From assembly GCF_017562075.2 (NCBI RefSeq), contig NC_054082.1, forward strand, positions 62,836,322 through 62,900,321: a DNA stretch of 64,000 nucleotides, written 5' to 3'. This stretch comes from Anopheles merus. Its lineage: Eukaryota; Arthropoda; Insecta; Diptera; Culicidae. The translations under genes were made by a program, and so were the position numbers. The notes beneath the pieces were generated by a model. That model was given only the letters and a program-made list of their open reading frames with translations, had not been told where the DNA came from and ran no database searches. Shown in pieces: positions 54,654-64,000 of this stretch. Every line of letters begins with the position of its first letter. The first letter of the stretch is position 1.

Positions 54654-55221
54654 TGTAGCGACCTTAGCCGCAACAAGTTCTCCACACAACCGGCTACGTG
54701 TAGATAGAGCTGAAGGCGGCATACATGGTTCGGGCGGCTCAGCGACACTCAGCGAGAACAATTTATGAGAAGAGAGTGAGAAGCGATCGAGACGAGCGAA
54801 GCGATGGCGAAAGAAGGCCATTCTGGTGTCGGTGATCGCGGGATACGGTGTTAAAGTAGCGGGATTATAAAAATAAAATAAATTAGTGAACAATCGCGAA
54901 CGTTTCGGATGATTTTGCGTGGGCTGAATATTTACCGCTGTGTGTTGAATTTCCAAAGTGCAAGAGAAAGTGTATTCATTATGTTGCCCTATTTATAATT
55001 TTTCTATGATTGCCACTCACGCGAGTGGCAACTCACCCGCTACTCATCATTTCCTACCGTGCTCATTCTCACTTGACGAAACTCACTTTCGTCAAGTTAT
55101 CATTTGACATCCAAGCGAAGCGTCAACTATTAGTTATAGTTGAAATAAATAAAAAGTTAGTTTTATTTAGTAGTTGGAAATAGTTTTATCGGCCATTTAG
55201 TGTTAGTTGTTTGTTGTTTCA
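54654..55221. mobile_element. Solo LTR (321 bp), TSD CCAC, containing a BEL solo LTR
   Basis: TGTAGCGACC...GTTTCA flanked by CCAC at 54,650-54,653 and 55,222-55,225. Removing it with one CCAC joins the Gag end to the protease frame. Family not identified. A 4-bp duplication fits gypsy-type integration. Confidence 0.7.
54887..55128 (-). mobile_element. Solo LTR of the BEL 2 family, TSD ATTAG
   Basis: The complement of the 242-bp LTR at 19,343-19,584, with a few substitutions (the terminal base is changed), flanked by ATTAG at 54,882-54,886 and 55,129-55,133. It formed by recombination between the two LTRs of a former full element. Confidence 0.9.
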
Positions 55222-55225
55222 CCAC

Positions 55226-55764
55226 AAACCGCCCACGCCGCTGCTGCATCTGCCAGCAATCCTGCGTCCGCCACGGACAACGACAGCAGCGACAACAATC
55301 GTTTACAACGCATACACATACACGACCCGAAAACATCGAATCGATTCCTTATCGACACCGGAGCGGACGTTTCTGTTGTCTCACCAACCTTAAGAGAACG
55401 TACCTCACCAAAACACTCACAAAAGCTGTTTGCCGCGAACGGTACCCCAATACACACATACGATACCAAGCGTATCACTGTCGATCTCGGCCTACGACGA
55501 TCCTTTGTGTGGGTGTTTGTCATCGCAGATGTAAAGTCGCCAATCATAGGTGCCGATTTCTTAAAACATTACGATCTCCTTGTCGATCTCCGGCGATGCA
55601 AACTGATCGATAACATGACCCGTTTTGAAATCGAAAACATTAACGCAGTGACCGAACCTGCTATTACCACATTCGACATGAATTCACCGTTTTCTGACAT
55701 TCTTAACGAATATATGGACATAACCGCAAACGTCAAACGTCATTTGTTTAATTTGTTTAATTAA
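55226..55764 (+). pseudogene. CsRn1-like aspartic protease, start of pol
   Basis: The frame contains RLQRIHIHDPKTSNRFLIDT followed by GADVSVVSP, a retropepsin active site (DTGAD), then LGLRRSFVWVF and the second conserved block PIIGADFLKHYDLLVDL. This protease would process the Gag-Pol polyprotein. The sequence runs past the protease end into a pre-RT linker and is then cut by the CR1 4 insertion. No start codon is expected, because Pol is made by frameshifting from Gag. The protein as it stands lacks RT and integrase. Confidence 0.85.
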
Positions 55765-55856
55765 CAGTCGGAAATTGCTCATCTGCAATCACCTACAATC
55801 ATTTTTCCTGCTCTACAATCAATACCCCATTTCAACTATTGCTGTACCATTTTACA

Positions 55857-56340
55857 ATGGCCGGTATCTGCGCCGCTTGTGCCAACGACATCGTACCTGC
55901 TGATCGAATTGTGAAATGCCAGGGTTGGTGCAATGCCGAGATTCATTTCACATGCAGTGGACTCTCTGAGGAACTGTCCGCTATTATAGAGTCCGTGCAC
56001 AACTTTTTTGGGCATGTAAGGCTTGTGTAAAGTTTCATAGAGATCCGCGTTCGGCTGTGCTTAGGTCGTCTACCCCTTACACCCACACCACTGTCGACTT
56101 ATCGTCCAGCATTGCCGACCTTAAAGCGAGCCTCCATAGTGAGCTGCCAAAACAAATCACTGCCGTTATTAAATGCGATCTCCTCAAAGTGCTGAAGGAT
56201 GAGATGCGTTCCTTTTTGCTTTCATCACACACCTCTCCCGATTTACCCGCTCAACAACCCATTCATCGCAATCCAGCAACATCATACCCCAAATTGTTTA
56301 ACTCAGTAATTAACAATATTCCCGATACCATAACACCAAC
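55857..56340 (+). pseudogene. CR1 ORF1, N-terminal part with PHD finger
   Basis: Start Met-Ala-Gly-Ile-Cys as in the other CR1 copies. The finger CAAC, CQGWCNAEIHFTC is followed by a frameshift in the T-run at 56,001-56,007. In the next frame the expected terminal W-A-C-K-A-C of the PHD appears, so one T has probably been lost. The second frame (from 56,010) continues through LSSSIADLKASLHSELPKQI to the BEL 3 insertion at 56,340. The hydrophobic tail that seems to follow to 56,581 is BEL LTR, not protein. Confidence 0.85.
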
Positions 56341-56544
56341 TGATGACGCTTTCTCAATCGATGTAAATAATGTTGTTATCTCGCCGATGTTTCAAGTGCT
56401 AATGTTTATTTTATTCCCTGTCAAATTCACTGTTCTTCTAATTCTTCTTATTTATAATTACGATCTAATCCTTTCTGTACTAATTACCCTAGTTGTCCTT
56501 ATTCTAATTGGGCCATGCACATTGCCTACCGTAAGGCGTCAACA
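56341..56544 (-). repeat. BEL 3 3' LTR
   Basis: 204 bp. Differs from the other LTR by a TTTAT/TTATT-type 5-bp indel and several substitutions, so the insertion is older than BEL 2. Confidence 0.92.
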
Positions 56545-56577
56545 TGCCGGCCACCAAAAACCCAAGTGGGGTTTTTT

Positions 56578-59500
56578 CTAATCGCCTGTCTTATTACCCT
56601 CTTCTTGTTCAGATTCAGATGCTTGTATAGGTAAAATGCAGATTTTGCACACAGGTCTCTTGAATATTCCTCCTTGTGTTTTCACCGTAACCACTCGTAC
56701 TATTTCATCCTTTCCCTTATGCACTTCCACAATTCTAGCAAGAGGCCATCGTGTAGGTGGACAGTTATCTTCAAATAGAAGTACTAACATACCCTCTCTT
56801 ATCTCAACCGGTTTTCCTTGTTTTCCCTTCTTTAGCATAAGTCCTTGCAAATATTCTCTATGCCATCGTTTCCAAAATTGTTGGCACATTTTTGTGATTA
56901 GCTGCCAACGACTTAATCTGTTTTGTATTATTTCTGTTTGATCTACATCATCGAGAATTCTAGGTTGATTTCCTATTAGAAAATGACCTGGTGTGAGTGC
57001 TTCTAGTGATTCGGGATCAGTTGATATTTCGGTAATTGGCCTACTATTCAGAATTGCTTCTATTTCTGCTAATAGAGTACATGCTTCCTCAAACGTTAAG
57101 CTAGTCTCTCCTGCTACTCTCACAAAGTGAAACTTTGTAGATTTAACCGCAGCTTCCCATAATCCTCCAAAATTAGGGGCGCGAGGTGGAATAAATTTCC
57201 AAGCTATCTGTTTCTCTAGACACCAATAATGAATGCTATTTGCATGTTTTTCAGTTTGCAATAACTCGTACAATTCGTTCAGCTGGTAAGCGGCTCCCTT
57301 AAAATTCGTCCCGTTGTCGGAGTGAATCTCAACGACCTTCCCTCGTCTCGCAATAAATCTCCGAAGAGCTCCGATAAACGCCTCTGTTGTAAGGTCCGAT
57401 ACAAGTTCGATGTGGATTGCTCGGGTGCTAAAACAGATAAAAATAGCGATATAAGATTTGCGTGCAACTGCTCTTCGATTCGTTCTCGTAAAGATGGGCC
57501 CACAATAGTCAACCCCGGTGATAGAGAATGGTTTTGATGCCGACACACGAGTCGCTGGGAGCGGTGCTACGGGTTGCTGTACTGTCTTCGGGTTGCACCT
57601 GAAACAAGTGATGCACTGATGATATGTCCGTCGCAGGAGCAATCTAGCACCCAGTATCCAAAAGGTTTGACGAATCTCGTTCAGCATAGCCTGCGGTCCA
57701 GCATGCAACATTTGACGATGATAATGATAAGCCAATAGATCAGCGAGAGGATGATTTTTTGGAATTACTATCGGAAACTGCTCACTTTTGCTTAATGTTG
57801 TATTGCCCAGCCGCCCGCCTACTCGAATAAGTCCATCTGTGCCGATAAATGGGAGTAAATATTTAAGCGGTGATGATTCTAAGACACGATTCGTCTTCGC
57901 CAATGTACTGAGTTCGGCTGCAAATGAATCGCGCTGTGCCATACTACAAATGACCGTCTCTCCTAATTGAAGCTCACTCGTCGTCAACCACCTTGACCCT
58001 TCATCGTCGTTGTCCCTTGCTGGTTGTTCTCGTTTTAGCCATCGACGTATGAAACGTAAACAGTAGCTCACTACTCTTCGCAACCTTGAGTACGATGAAA
58101 ATCTTGCGAATAGTTGCTTGCTAAAGGATTCTTCTTGCGTGGCGATGAGTACAACAGCCTTCTCGTCTTCTATAACTGCATCCTTTTTTAGCTCTTGTTG
58201 CAGTGGCCAGAATTCTTCGTTCATTATCAACCATGAAGGTCCATTCCACCAACTAGTGGTTACTTCGTCCGGCAAGCATCCTCGGGAGACTAAATCCGCT
58301 GGATTTTCTGCACCTGGAACGTGCTTCCACACGCACTCCTTCGTATGTCTCTGTATTTTTGCTACACGGTTGGCAACGAAGGTTTTCCATCGACTCGATG
58401 ATGAGTTTATCCAATGTCGTACCGTCATCGAATCAGTCCATAGGTAACATCTTAACTCGGCCCTCAATGACTCCTTGATGAAACCGTATAATCGACTACC
58501 TAATACCACTGCGCATAACTCCTGGCGAGCCAATGTTTGTCTATTGGCGATCGGAGCCACCTTTGACTTCGATATTAATAGTATTGATGACACCTTGCCA
58601 TTCATTCGGCACGTATGTAAGAGCATGCTCCGTAGCCCTTTTCTGACGCATCACAAAATATGTGGATCTGCATTATCGTGCAATCTGATGGGCATACTAA
58701 ACGTGGTACTGAAACATTTATTACCATACTCAATTGTTCGACATAGCTGTGCCATTCGCGTTTAAGCTGCACAGGGAGTTCTTCATCCCAGTCCAATGCC
58801 CTATCGCCTTCTGTTTTCCACGTCCACAACCGTTGCATGAATCACAACCGTTGCATGATCTTTGCTATCATCTTTACAGGATCTAGCAGCCCTAAAGGAT
58901 CGTAAATCTTAGTAATATTTCGACACACAGTGCGTTTAGTTATCGGTTCGACGGGTTCTAGAGTTCTCATTCGTATGGACACGTGATCTGTGCTGGGGAT
59001 CCAACTCATTCCCAGTGTTCCAATCGGTTTTGACTCACTCTCAAATAGATGTTCTTCTGTAAGAGCCAAATCTTCCTTTGCTACGCCTTCAAGTACTGTT
59101 GGTCGATTGGAAGCCCATTTACGCAACTTAAATCCGCCCTTCGCCAACACTGCTTCTAATTGCCTCTTCTTTTCCTTGGCTTCATCTTCAGTGCTTGCCC
59201 CTGTTAGTAGATCGTCTACATAAAAATCTTTCATGCACTCACATGCCGTGGGGAAACTCTTTCCATGATCTTCAAACGTTCGTTGAAGTGTTTTAACGGC
59301 CAAATACGGAGCCGAAGCCGTTCCGTATGTTATAGTATTTAACTGAAATACTCCTATCGGCTGGTTTGGATCAGTTCTCCATAGAATGCGTTGAAGAGCT
59401 CGATCGTTTTCTTCAACCCATACCTGTCTGTACATCTTTTCCACGTCAGCAACTAATACAACAGGTTTAAAGCGAAATCTTATATAGATGGACAAAATAT

Positions 59501-60269
59501 CCTCTTGTAGCTGTGGACCCACTAAGATCAGTTCGTTTAACGAGCGCCCGGAACTGGTCTTACACGACGTGTCAAATACCACCCTGCACTTTGTAGTCGT
59601 GCTCTCTTCCTTCCATACTGCATGATGTGGCATGTAATATTCTTACCATTGTGGGTTTTGCTCTATCTCATCATAATTGCATATACGTGTCATATGCCCT
59701 AGTTGTTCGTATTCGTGCATGAATCTTTTGTACTCCTGGGCTAGATTACTGTCTCCTTTCATTCTTCGTTCCATGCTCATAAAGCGCCTCAAAGCAGTTT
59801 CCTTAGATTTTCCCAGCATGTACTCAAAGTTTGGTACCTTTGGTAGTCGAACGATACACCTATGATCAACTTCTGAATACTTTGTAGTTTCGCTATAGAT
59901 TTTGTTGCATTCAACCTCATCTTCATGTAAGATTTCTTCTGGAAGTTCTTCCAGTGATACGAAGCGTTCGAATAATCCTTCCATTGTTGATTCTACAACA
60001 CTATAGCATGAAATCGTGTTATATTCCTGCGAGTAGCTTCCTATCCAAACCCATCCAAATTTAGTTTTTAGCATCGTAGGAAGGTTGGGAGCTAGATCTA
60101 CACGACTATCTTCAAGCAATTCAGCGAACATTTCTGCTCCCAGCAAAACGTCAATACCTCTTGCCTTATTAAATTCTGGATCTGCTAATTGAAGGCCTTC
60201 AGGAATGTTCCACGTTTCAGTGGAAAGGGATTTAGTAGGGATGTTTGTGGTGATTTTCGGGATGACCAA
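56578..60269 (-). pseudogene. BEL 3 pol: RT, RNase H and integrase, frameshifted
   Basis: Pieces in order on the minus strand. The linker frame (59,643-60,269) has LADPEFNKARGIDVLLGAEM and a premature stop near 59,643. RT (58,842-59,633) has PHHAVWKEES, VFDTSCKTSSGRSLNE, ADVEKMYRQV, and catalytic YVDD. RNase H start (58,602-58,838) has IFCDASEKGYGA. RNase H and integrase (56,578-58,626, 682 codons open) has DSMTVRHWI, the zinc site H-H-C-C near HYHRQMLHAG, and catalytic VDYCGP, HSDNGTNF and GGLWEAAVK. A 17-bp tandem duplication at about 58,830-58,858 causes the break between RT and RNase H. A frame change near 58,610 is another. Confidence 0.9.
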
Positions 60270-61782
60270 AATTCAAACGTGCCTTCGTACTTAGACACTC
60301 TTGAGCGTATGGTACACGTCGTTACCCCTTTGGAAGCAACTGGAATTTGTCCTACGCCAGATAGTGATGTGTGAGTGTTTTTCCTCTCTAGCCTTAATAG
60401 TTGTGCAACTCGTTCTGACATGATGTTTAGTTGCGACCCCGGGTCCAGCAACGCTCGAGCTAAAATCGATTCACCAAAGGAATTAGTCAACCAAACCTGT
60501 GCTGTCGCCAATAGTGCTGTTCTCGATGCTGAATCGGTTTTTGTTACGGCTGCTATCCTTGGTATGTCATGTTGTGTTGTTTCTTCCATATCACACAACT
60601 TCGTGTGGTGTCTTCTTCGGCATCGTAGGCATTTCAATGGCGATCTACAATTAATCAACAAATGGTTTTTGTTCAAGCAGTTGAAACATAATCTCTTACC
60701 CCTTACCACCCTTTTCCTTTCGTCTACTGTCATTCTCATAAATGTGCTGCATTGCCACAATTTATGCTCTTGCTTACATACCTCACATGGTCGCGAACTA
60801 GGTGTCGGAGACGAGCTAGATGCGACTTGATCAATGCTGTGTCGCATTCCTGCAGGAAGGCCGGCCACCATGGATACACCCCTTACGTAATTTGTGGTTA
60901 CCTTCGCATTTGTAGCAGCCTTCTTGCCAAAAGCACCTTCCTCTCCGACCTTTGATGAATTGAGGATCCTGATCCGTCGTTCGAGAAACTCAATTAGTTT
61001 CGGAAATTTGTCCGCCTTCTCATCCGCAGAATATTCCTCCCATGCCATCAACGTGTCACCATCCAGTTTGTAGAACAGCAAGCTGGTCAACGGCGTGTTC
61101 CACATTTTCACGGGTTCCTCAAGTCGCTCCATTCCGTTCACTAGTCGATTGCTCTCGTTCACTATGCGCTGCAACTCATCTGTCGAACTATTTTTCATCG
61201 CCTCCAGCGCAGCGAACGCCTTGAAATATTCTCTTTTAATACGTTTCTTATGATCAAATCGTTTTACCAGAGAATCCCAAGTTGGCTCATAATTATCTGC
61301 CGTGAGCTGTGTGTGGTCGTATTGGCTGGCCAATTCACCCTTTAAGGCAGATAACAAATACTGCAGCTTCAATACTTCTGGTACATCACCACCACCAGCA
61401 CCAGCGACTCGAATCTATCCTTGAACGTTAGCCATTTTGTTGTGTCACCATCGAATGTTGGCAGCTCAATTTTCGGTAACCGCACCTTTGGCTGAGTTGT
61501 ATTAAATGATGAAGCAAATGTACTGTTTGCTTGCGGTTCACGTCGGTCTGGATTGGACGCGGAAAAGAAACCCTTTATCTCGTGATATTTCTGTTCAAAC
61601 TCACGACGATCGGCTGCAAGCGATTCAATCATTTCGGTATCTTTGGCTTGGTGCACTAATATATCACGAATTGAACGAAACTCCATTTTAGTTTGCTCCA
61701 AATCTTCTAGCCGGCTTGGAATTTGGAGCAAACTATCATTTTTGGTCCACCGAACCGGATCTTCGCGAAAGGTGTGATTCAC
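60270..61782 (-). pseudogene. BEL 3 gag and protease, one frameshift
   Basis: Gag starts at Met-Asn-His-Thr-Phe (61,780-61,782 complement). It includes LPKIELPTFDGDTTKWLTF and a frame change at about 61,375-61,395, in a GGT/CAC-repeat run. Gag then continues as LKLQYLLSALKGELASQYD. Zinc knuckles CEVCKQEHKLWQC, CFNCLNKNHLLINC and CLRCRRRHH lie at about 60,600-60,780. The protease region has ALLDPGSQLNIMSERV, where the usual DSG is DPG. A frame change at about 60,270 separates the protease from pol. Confidence 0.85.
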
Positions 61783-62151
61783 AAATCACAAAAGCAAATC
61801 GTGTGAAACGATATCGTGAAGAAGAATCAGTGAGATACGCTAGGAGGCTCGCCGTAAAATCTGTGGAGTGCTAGTCATTTGGAGCGCGTTAGAACAGTGA
61901 TTGCAGCAAGAAAGGTCGCCATCGCGATCGCAAAGGTTATTAACCGCAAGAAGGGCATTGCTCTAACACGACCGTAAACCTAAGTGAAGCCGACGAGTGA
62001 GGTGTTGTGGTGCGTCAACGAAGTAAAAATGCCAAACGAGAAGCAGATAAATAAACAAGCCAGAAAGCTCCGGGATGTGATGACTCACATAAACGATATG
62101 ATGGAGTTTAATATCAAGTTCGACGCGGCGAAACATATAAACCAAATTCCA

Positions 62152-62169
62152 ATCCGGCTCGAAGGACCA
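62152..62169 (-). promoter_or_regulatory. BEL 3 primer-binding site
   Basis: On the minus strand TGGTCCTTCGAGCCGGAT, four bases past the LTR end. A site known from Pao-type elements and different from that of BEL 1 and BEL 2. Confidence 0.7.
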
Positions 62170-62173
62170 AAAA

Positions 62174-62372
62174 TGATGACGCTTTCTCAATTGTTGTAAA
62201 TAATGTTGTTATCTCGCCGAGGTTTCAAGTGCTAATGTTTATTCCCTGTCAAATTCACTGTTCTTCTAATTCTTCTTATTTATAATTACGATCTAATCCA
62301 TTCTGTATTAATTACCCCAGTTGTCCTAATTCTAATTGTGCCATGCACATTGCCTACCGTAAGGCGTCAACA
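62174..62372 (-). repeat. BEL 3 5' LTR
   Basis: 199 bp, pair of 56,341-56,544. Confidence 0.92.
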
Positions 62373-62377
62373 CCAAC

Positions 62378-63176
62378 ACAAACACAGTTCCCATCTTTGG
62401 CGGCCTCACTTAGTGTAAGTGCAATCAAACCGACATCCTACATCAACAAAACACCACTTAACTACCTGCAAACACCACTACTAAGAGGATCGGGATAACC
62501 GCTTGCTTCAGATACACTGGATATCATTCCACACACTAATACGCGTATATGGCTTTTCTTTACACGTTTCGCCCCATCAGTTACCACTGAGCAAATTTCT
62601 CATATGGTGCAGGTACGTTTAGCGCTTGACAAGTGGGATGTGTTTGTTCACCGCCTGACGAAATTCGGCGCTAACACAAGTACACTCTCATTCATCTCAT
62701 TCAAAGTGGGCATACCGGCCACTTTACGCAGTAAGGCTCTATCACCTGAGACATGGCCCTCCGCTCTAACATACCGAGAGTTTCGTGACTACCGGAACAA
62801 CAACAATAACAATCCCAATACACGCGCCGTCACCGATACTAACTCGATACATCAACTCACACACGATCACCCTGCCACTCTCGCTGCAGACAGCTATCAC
62901 AATCCACTCTCACGGTCCGGAATAAGCGCTCCGATATCAAACACCACTACAGATATGCACTCGCAGCCTAGTCCGATTTCTTCTCCTGCTATGACCACTA
63001 CAGATGCAGGTTTGTTTACAACTGAACCACAGCAGGATCTCAACGAGCGAATGCTTGTCACCACTACACCTATCAGATCTCCTCCTGAATGCGTAGCCGC
63101 TCCTAAAAAAAGACCGCGACGAGTTAACACTAAACGGACTGATGATTCTGCGGAAGCCGGTCCGTCAGATGAATAG
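62378..63176 (+). pseudogene. CR1 ORF1, C-terminal part
   Basis: Resumes from 56,340 in frame (Thr-Pro-Thr then Gln-Thr-Gln). A TAA at about 62,498-62,500 breaks it once. The conserved domain begins at Arg-Ile-Trp-Leu (about 62,540) with VTTEQISHMVQVRL, LSFISFKVGIPATL, and LSPETWPSALTYREF. An Asn-run follows, and the tail is Ser/Thr/Pro-rich and ends in basic KKRPRR. It parallels 35.8-36.3 kb. Confidence 0.8.
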
Positions 63177-63183
63177 CAATTGA

Positions 63184-64000
63184 ATATCAACAACACAACA
63201 ACAACATACCTACCAATGTATTACCAAAATGTTCGAGGCTTGCGTAAAAAACTGAATGATCTTAGACTAGTACTTTCAGAAACTGAATACAAAATCGTAA
63301 TATTAACTGAAACCTGGTTGAACAATAACATAAACAATGAGTTATTCAACGACGATCGCTATTCTATTTACCGATGTGATAGAACCACCACTAACAGCAC
63401 TTTCTCCATCGGTGGTGGTGTTCTAATAGCCTGCTCTCGCTCTCTCTCATCTTGCGAAATTACACCGACGGATCGAACTATGGAACAGTTGTGGGTCAAA
63501 ATTCGATTGGGCAATATTTTTGTTTATATCGGTGCCATGTATATTCCACCGTACAACGCATATAACGACATAATTGTTAACAAACATCTGGAAAGTATAC
63601 GCGAAATTTCATCACGCATGAGAGATAACGATATTCTGCTTGTCGCTGGAGATTTTAACAAATGGGACATTACGTGGTCCAAACTCAATGCAGCCGATGT
63701 CGAGGATGTACCATTGCGCTCCACTTTCATGCACTATAAACCGTCATCTAAGTCTCGAAATAATCATATTTTCATCGATGGTATGGCAGCAAACGGCCTT
63801 TATGAATTAAGCAACGTTAGAAACTCCATGGACCGACAACTCGACCTAATTTTTGCTAACTCCAACGCCGCTGAGATCTGTTCTGCCGTGTCTAAATCTG
63901 AACCGGCCCTGCTCAAACTCGATAATTATCATCCTGCACTCGAATGGTCAATACGTCACTATGATCATCATGCGTCTAGCTCCCATCCAAGCAACACATA
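63184..64000 (+). pseudogene. CR1 ORF2 endonuclease, truncated by window end
   Basis: Motifs in order are YYQNVRGLRKKL, LTETWLNN, GGGVLIACSR, VAGDFNKWDITW and LDNYHPALEW. All catalytic residues expected of the APE-type endonuclease are present (Asn, Glu, Asp-Asn, Asp-His equivalents). The frame is open from about 63,190 to the window edge, with no start chosen. The RT would lie outside the window, so intactness of ORF2 cannot be judged. It is listed as pseudogene because ORF1 of the same element is broken. Confidence 0.8.

Larger units (their letters stand above)
53564..55764 (+). mobile_element. CsRn1-like gypsy element, partial
   Basis: Primer-binding site, gag and protease are in order. 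The gag/protease junction is interrupted by a solo LTR (54,654-55,221). The element is cut at about 55,764 by CR1 4, so RT and beyond are not present here. Confidence 0.8.
56341..62372 (-). mobile_element. BEL/Pao element 3, complete ends, decayed coding, TSD CCAAC
   Basis: LTRs are 56,341-56,544 (204 bp) and 62,174-62,372 (199 bp), with a 5-bp indel between them. They read TGTTGACGCC...GCGTCATCA on the minus strand, flanked by CCAAC at 56,336-56,340 and 62,373-62,377. Removing it restores CR1 ORF1. A different family from BEL 2. Confidence 0.95.
55770..64000 (+). mobile_element. CR1-clade non-LTR retrotransposon 4, split by BEL 3, runs off the window
   Basis: Starts about 55,770 with a short leader. 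ORF1 is at 55,857 onward and is split by BEL 3 (56,341-62,372). ORF2 endonuclease occupies 63,210 to the end. RT lies beyond the window. Confidence 0.85.

Noticed and set aside
56057..56581. Apparent membrane segments at the end of a 174-codon frame
   Set aside because: The hydrophobic part is BEL 3 LTR translated by chance; the CR1 ORF1 frame resumes at 62,378.
61984..62199. 71-codon plus-strand frame starting Met-Pro-Asn-Glu-Lys, first taken for a Gag start
   Set aside because: It lies in the leader of BEL 3 on the opposite strand and runs across its primer-binding site into the LTR.

Overview
The window looks like a stretch of mosquito (Anopheles-type) nuclear DNA made almost entirely of transposable elements. 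The grounds are a tRNA-derived SINE resembling the Anopheles SINE200 family, several CR1-clade non-LTR retrotransposons with a PHD-finger ORF1, BEL/Pao, gypsy and CsRn1-like LTR elements, Tc1 and maT elements, MITEs, and long CA/TG, TA and TTA microsatellites. No ordinary single-copy host gene was recognised. The only spliced-looking gene encodes a DUF4806-type protein and may itself belong to a transposon. No rRNA, functional tRNA or CRISPR array was seen.

Layout. 1-2.9 kb: SINE remnant, microsatellites and one copy of repeat R. 2.9-5.7 kb: a CR1 reverse transcriptase fragment split by three copies of one MITE nested inside each other, each with a 2-bp target duplication. 5.7-8.3 kb: an LTR-like remnant whose primer-binding site is split by a Transib-like element, then tandem repeats. 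8.35-30.7 kb: a six-level nest. A decayed BEL element (minus) has a Tc1 element in its LTR; the Tc1 holds a Transib-like element; that holds a gypsy element with 816-bp LTRs; that holds a CR1; the CR1 holds an intact BEL. Target duplications support four of the five insertions. 30.8-33.9 kb: a decayed Mag/K02A2.6-like gypsy element and a TTA microsatellite. 34.9-39.5 kb: a near full-length CR1 flanked by an unusually long (about 83 bp) direct repeat. 39.7-41.5 kb: GC-rich inverted repeats and a hAT-like MITE. 41.6-47 kb: a DUF4806 gene convergent with a decayed DUF4218-type transposase, with tandem repeats and a maT deletion derivative between them. 47.5-53 kb: a gypsy element interrupted by an intact Tc1 element and by repeat R, which carries the SINE. 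53.2-55.8 kb: a CsRn1-like element whose gag/protease junction holds a solo LTR inside a solo LTR. 55.8-64 kb: a further CR1 running off the window, split by a BEL element with TSD CCAAC.

The only elements that look potentially competent are the BEL at 19.3-25.3 kb (one 1,743-codon ORF, LTRs identical by eye) and the Tc1 at 50.4-51.8 kb (332-codon transposase). The most unusual observations are the Transib-like termini, whose two ends differ by one helical turn in the spacer after the heptamer (recalling the 12/23 arrangement of RAG signals), the gag-only LTR element, and the self-nested MITEs. All calls come from reading the sequence; no database search was possible.
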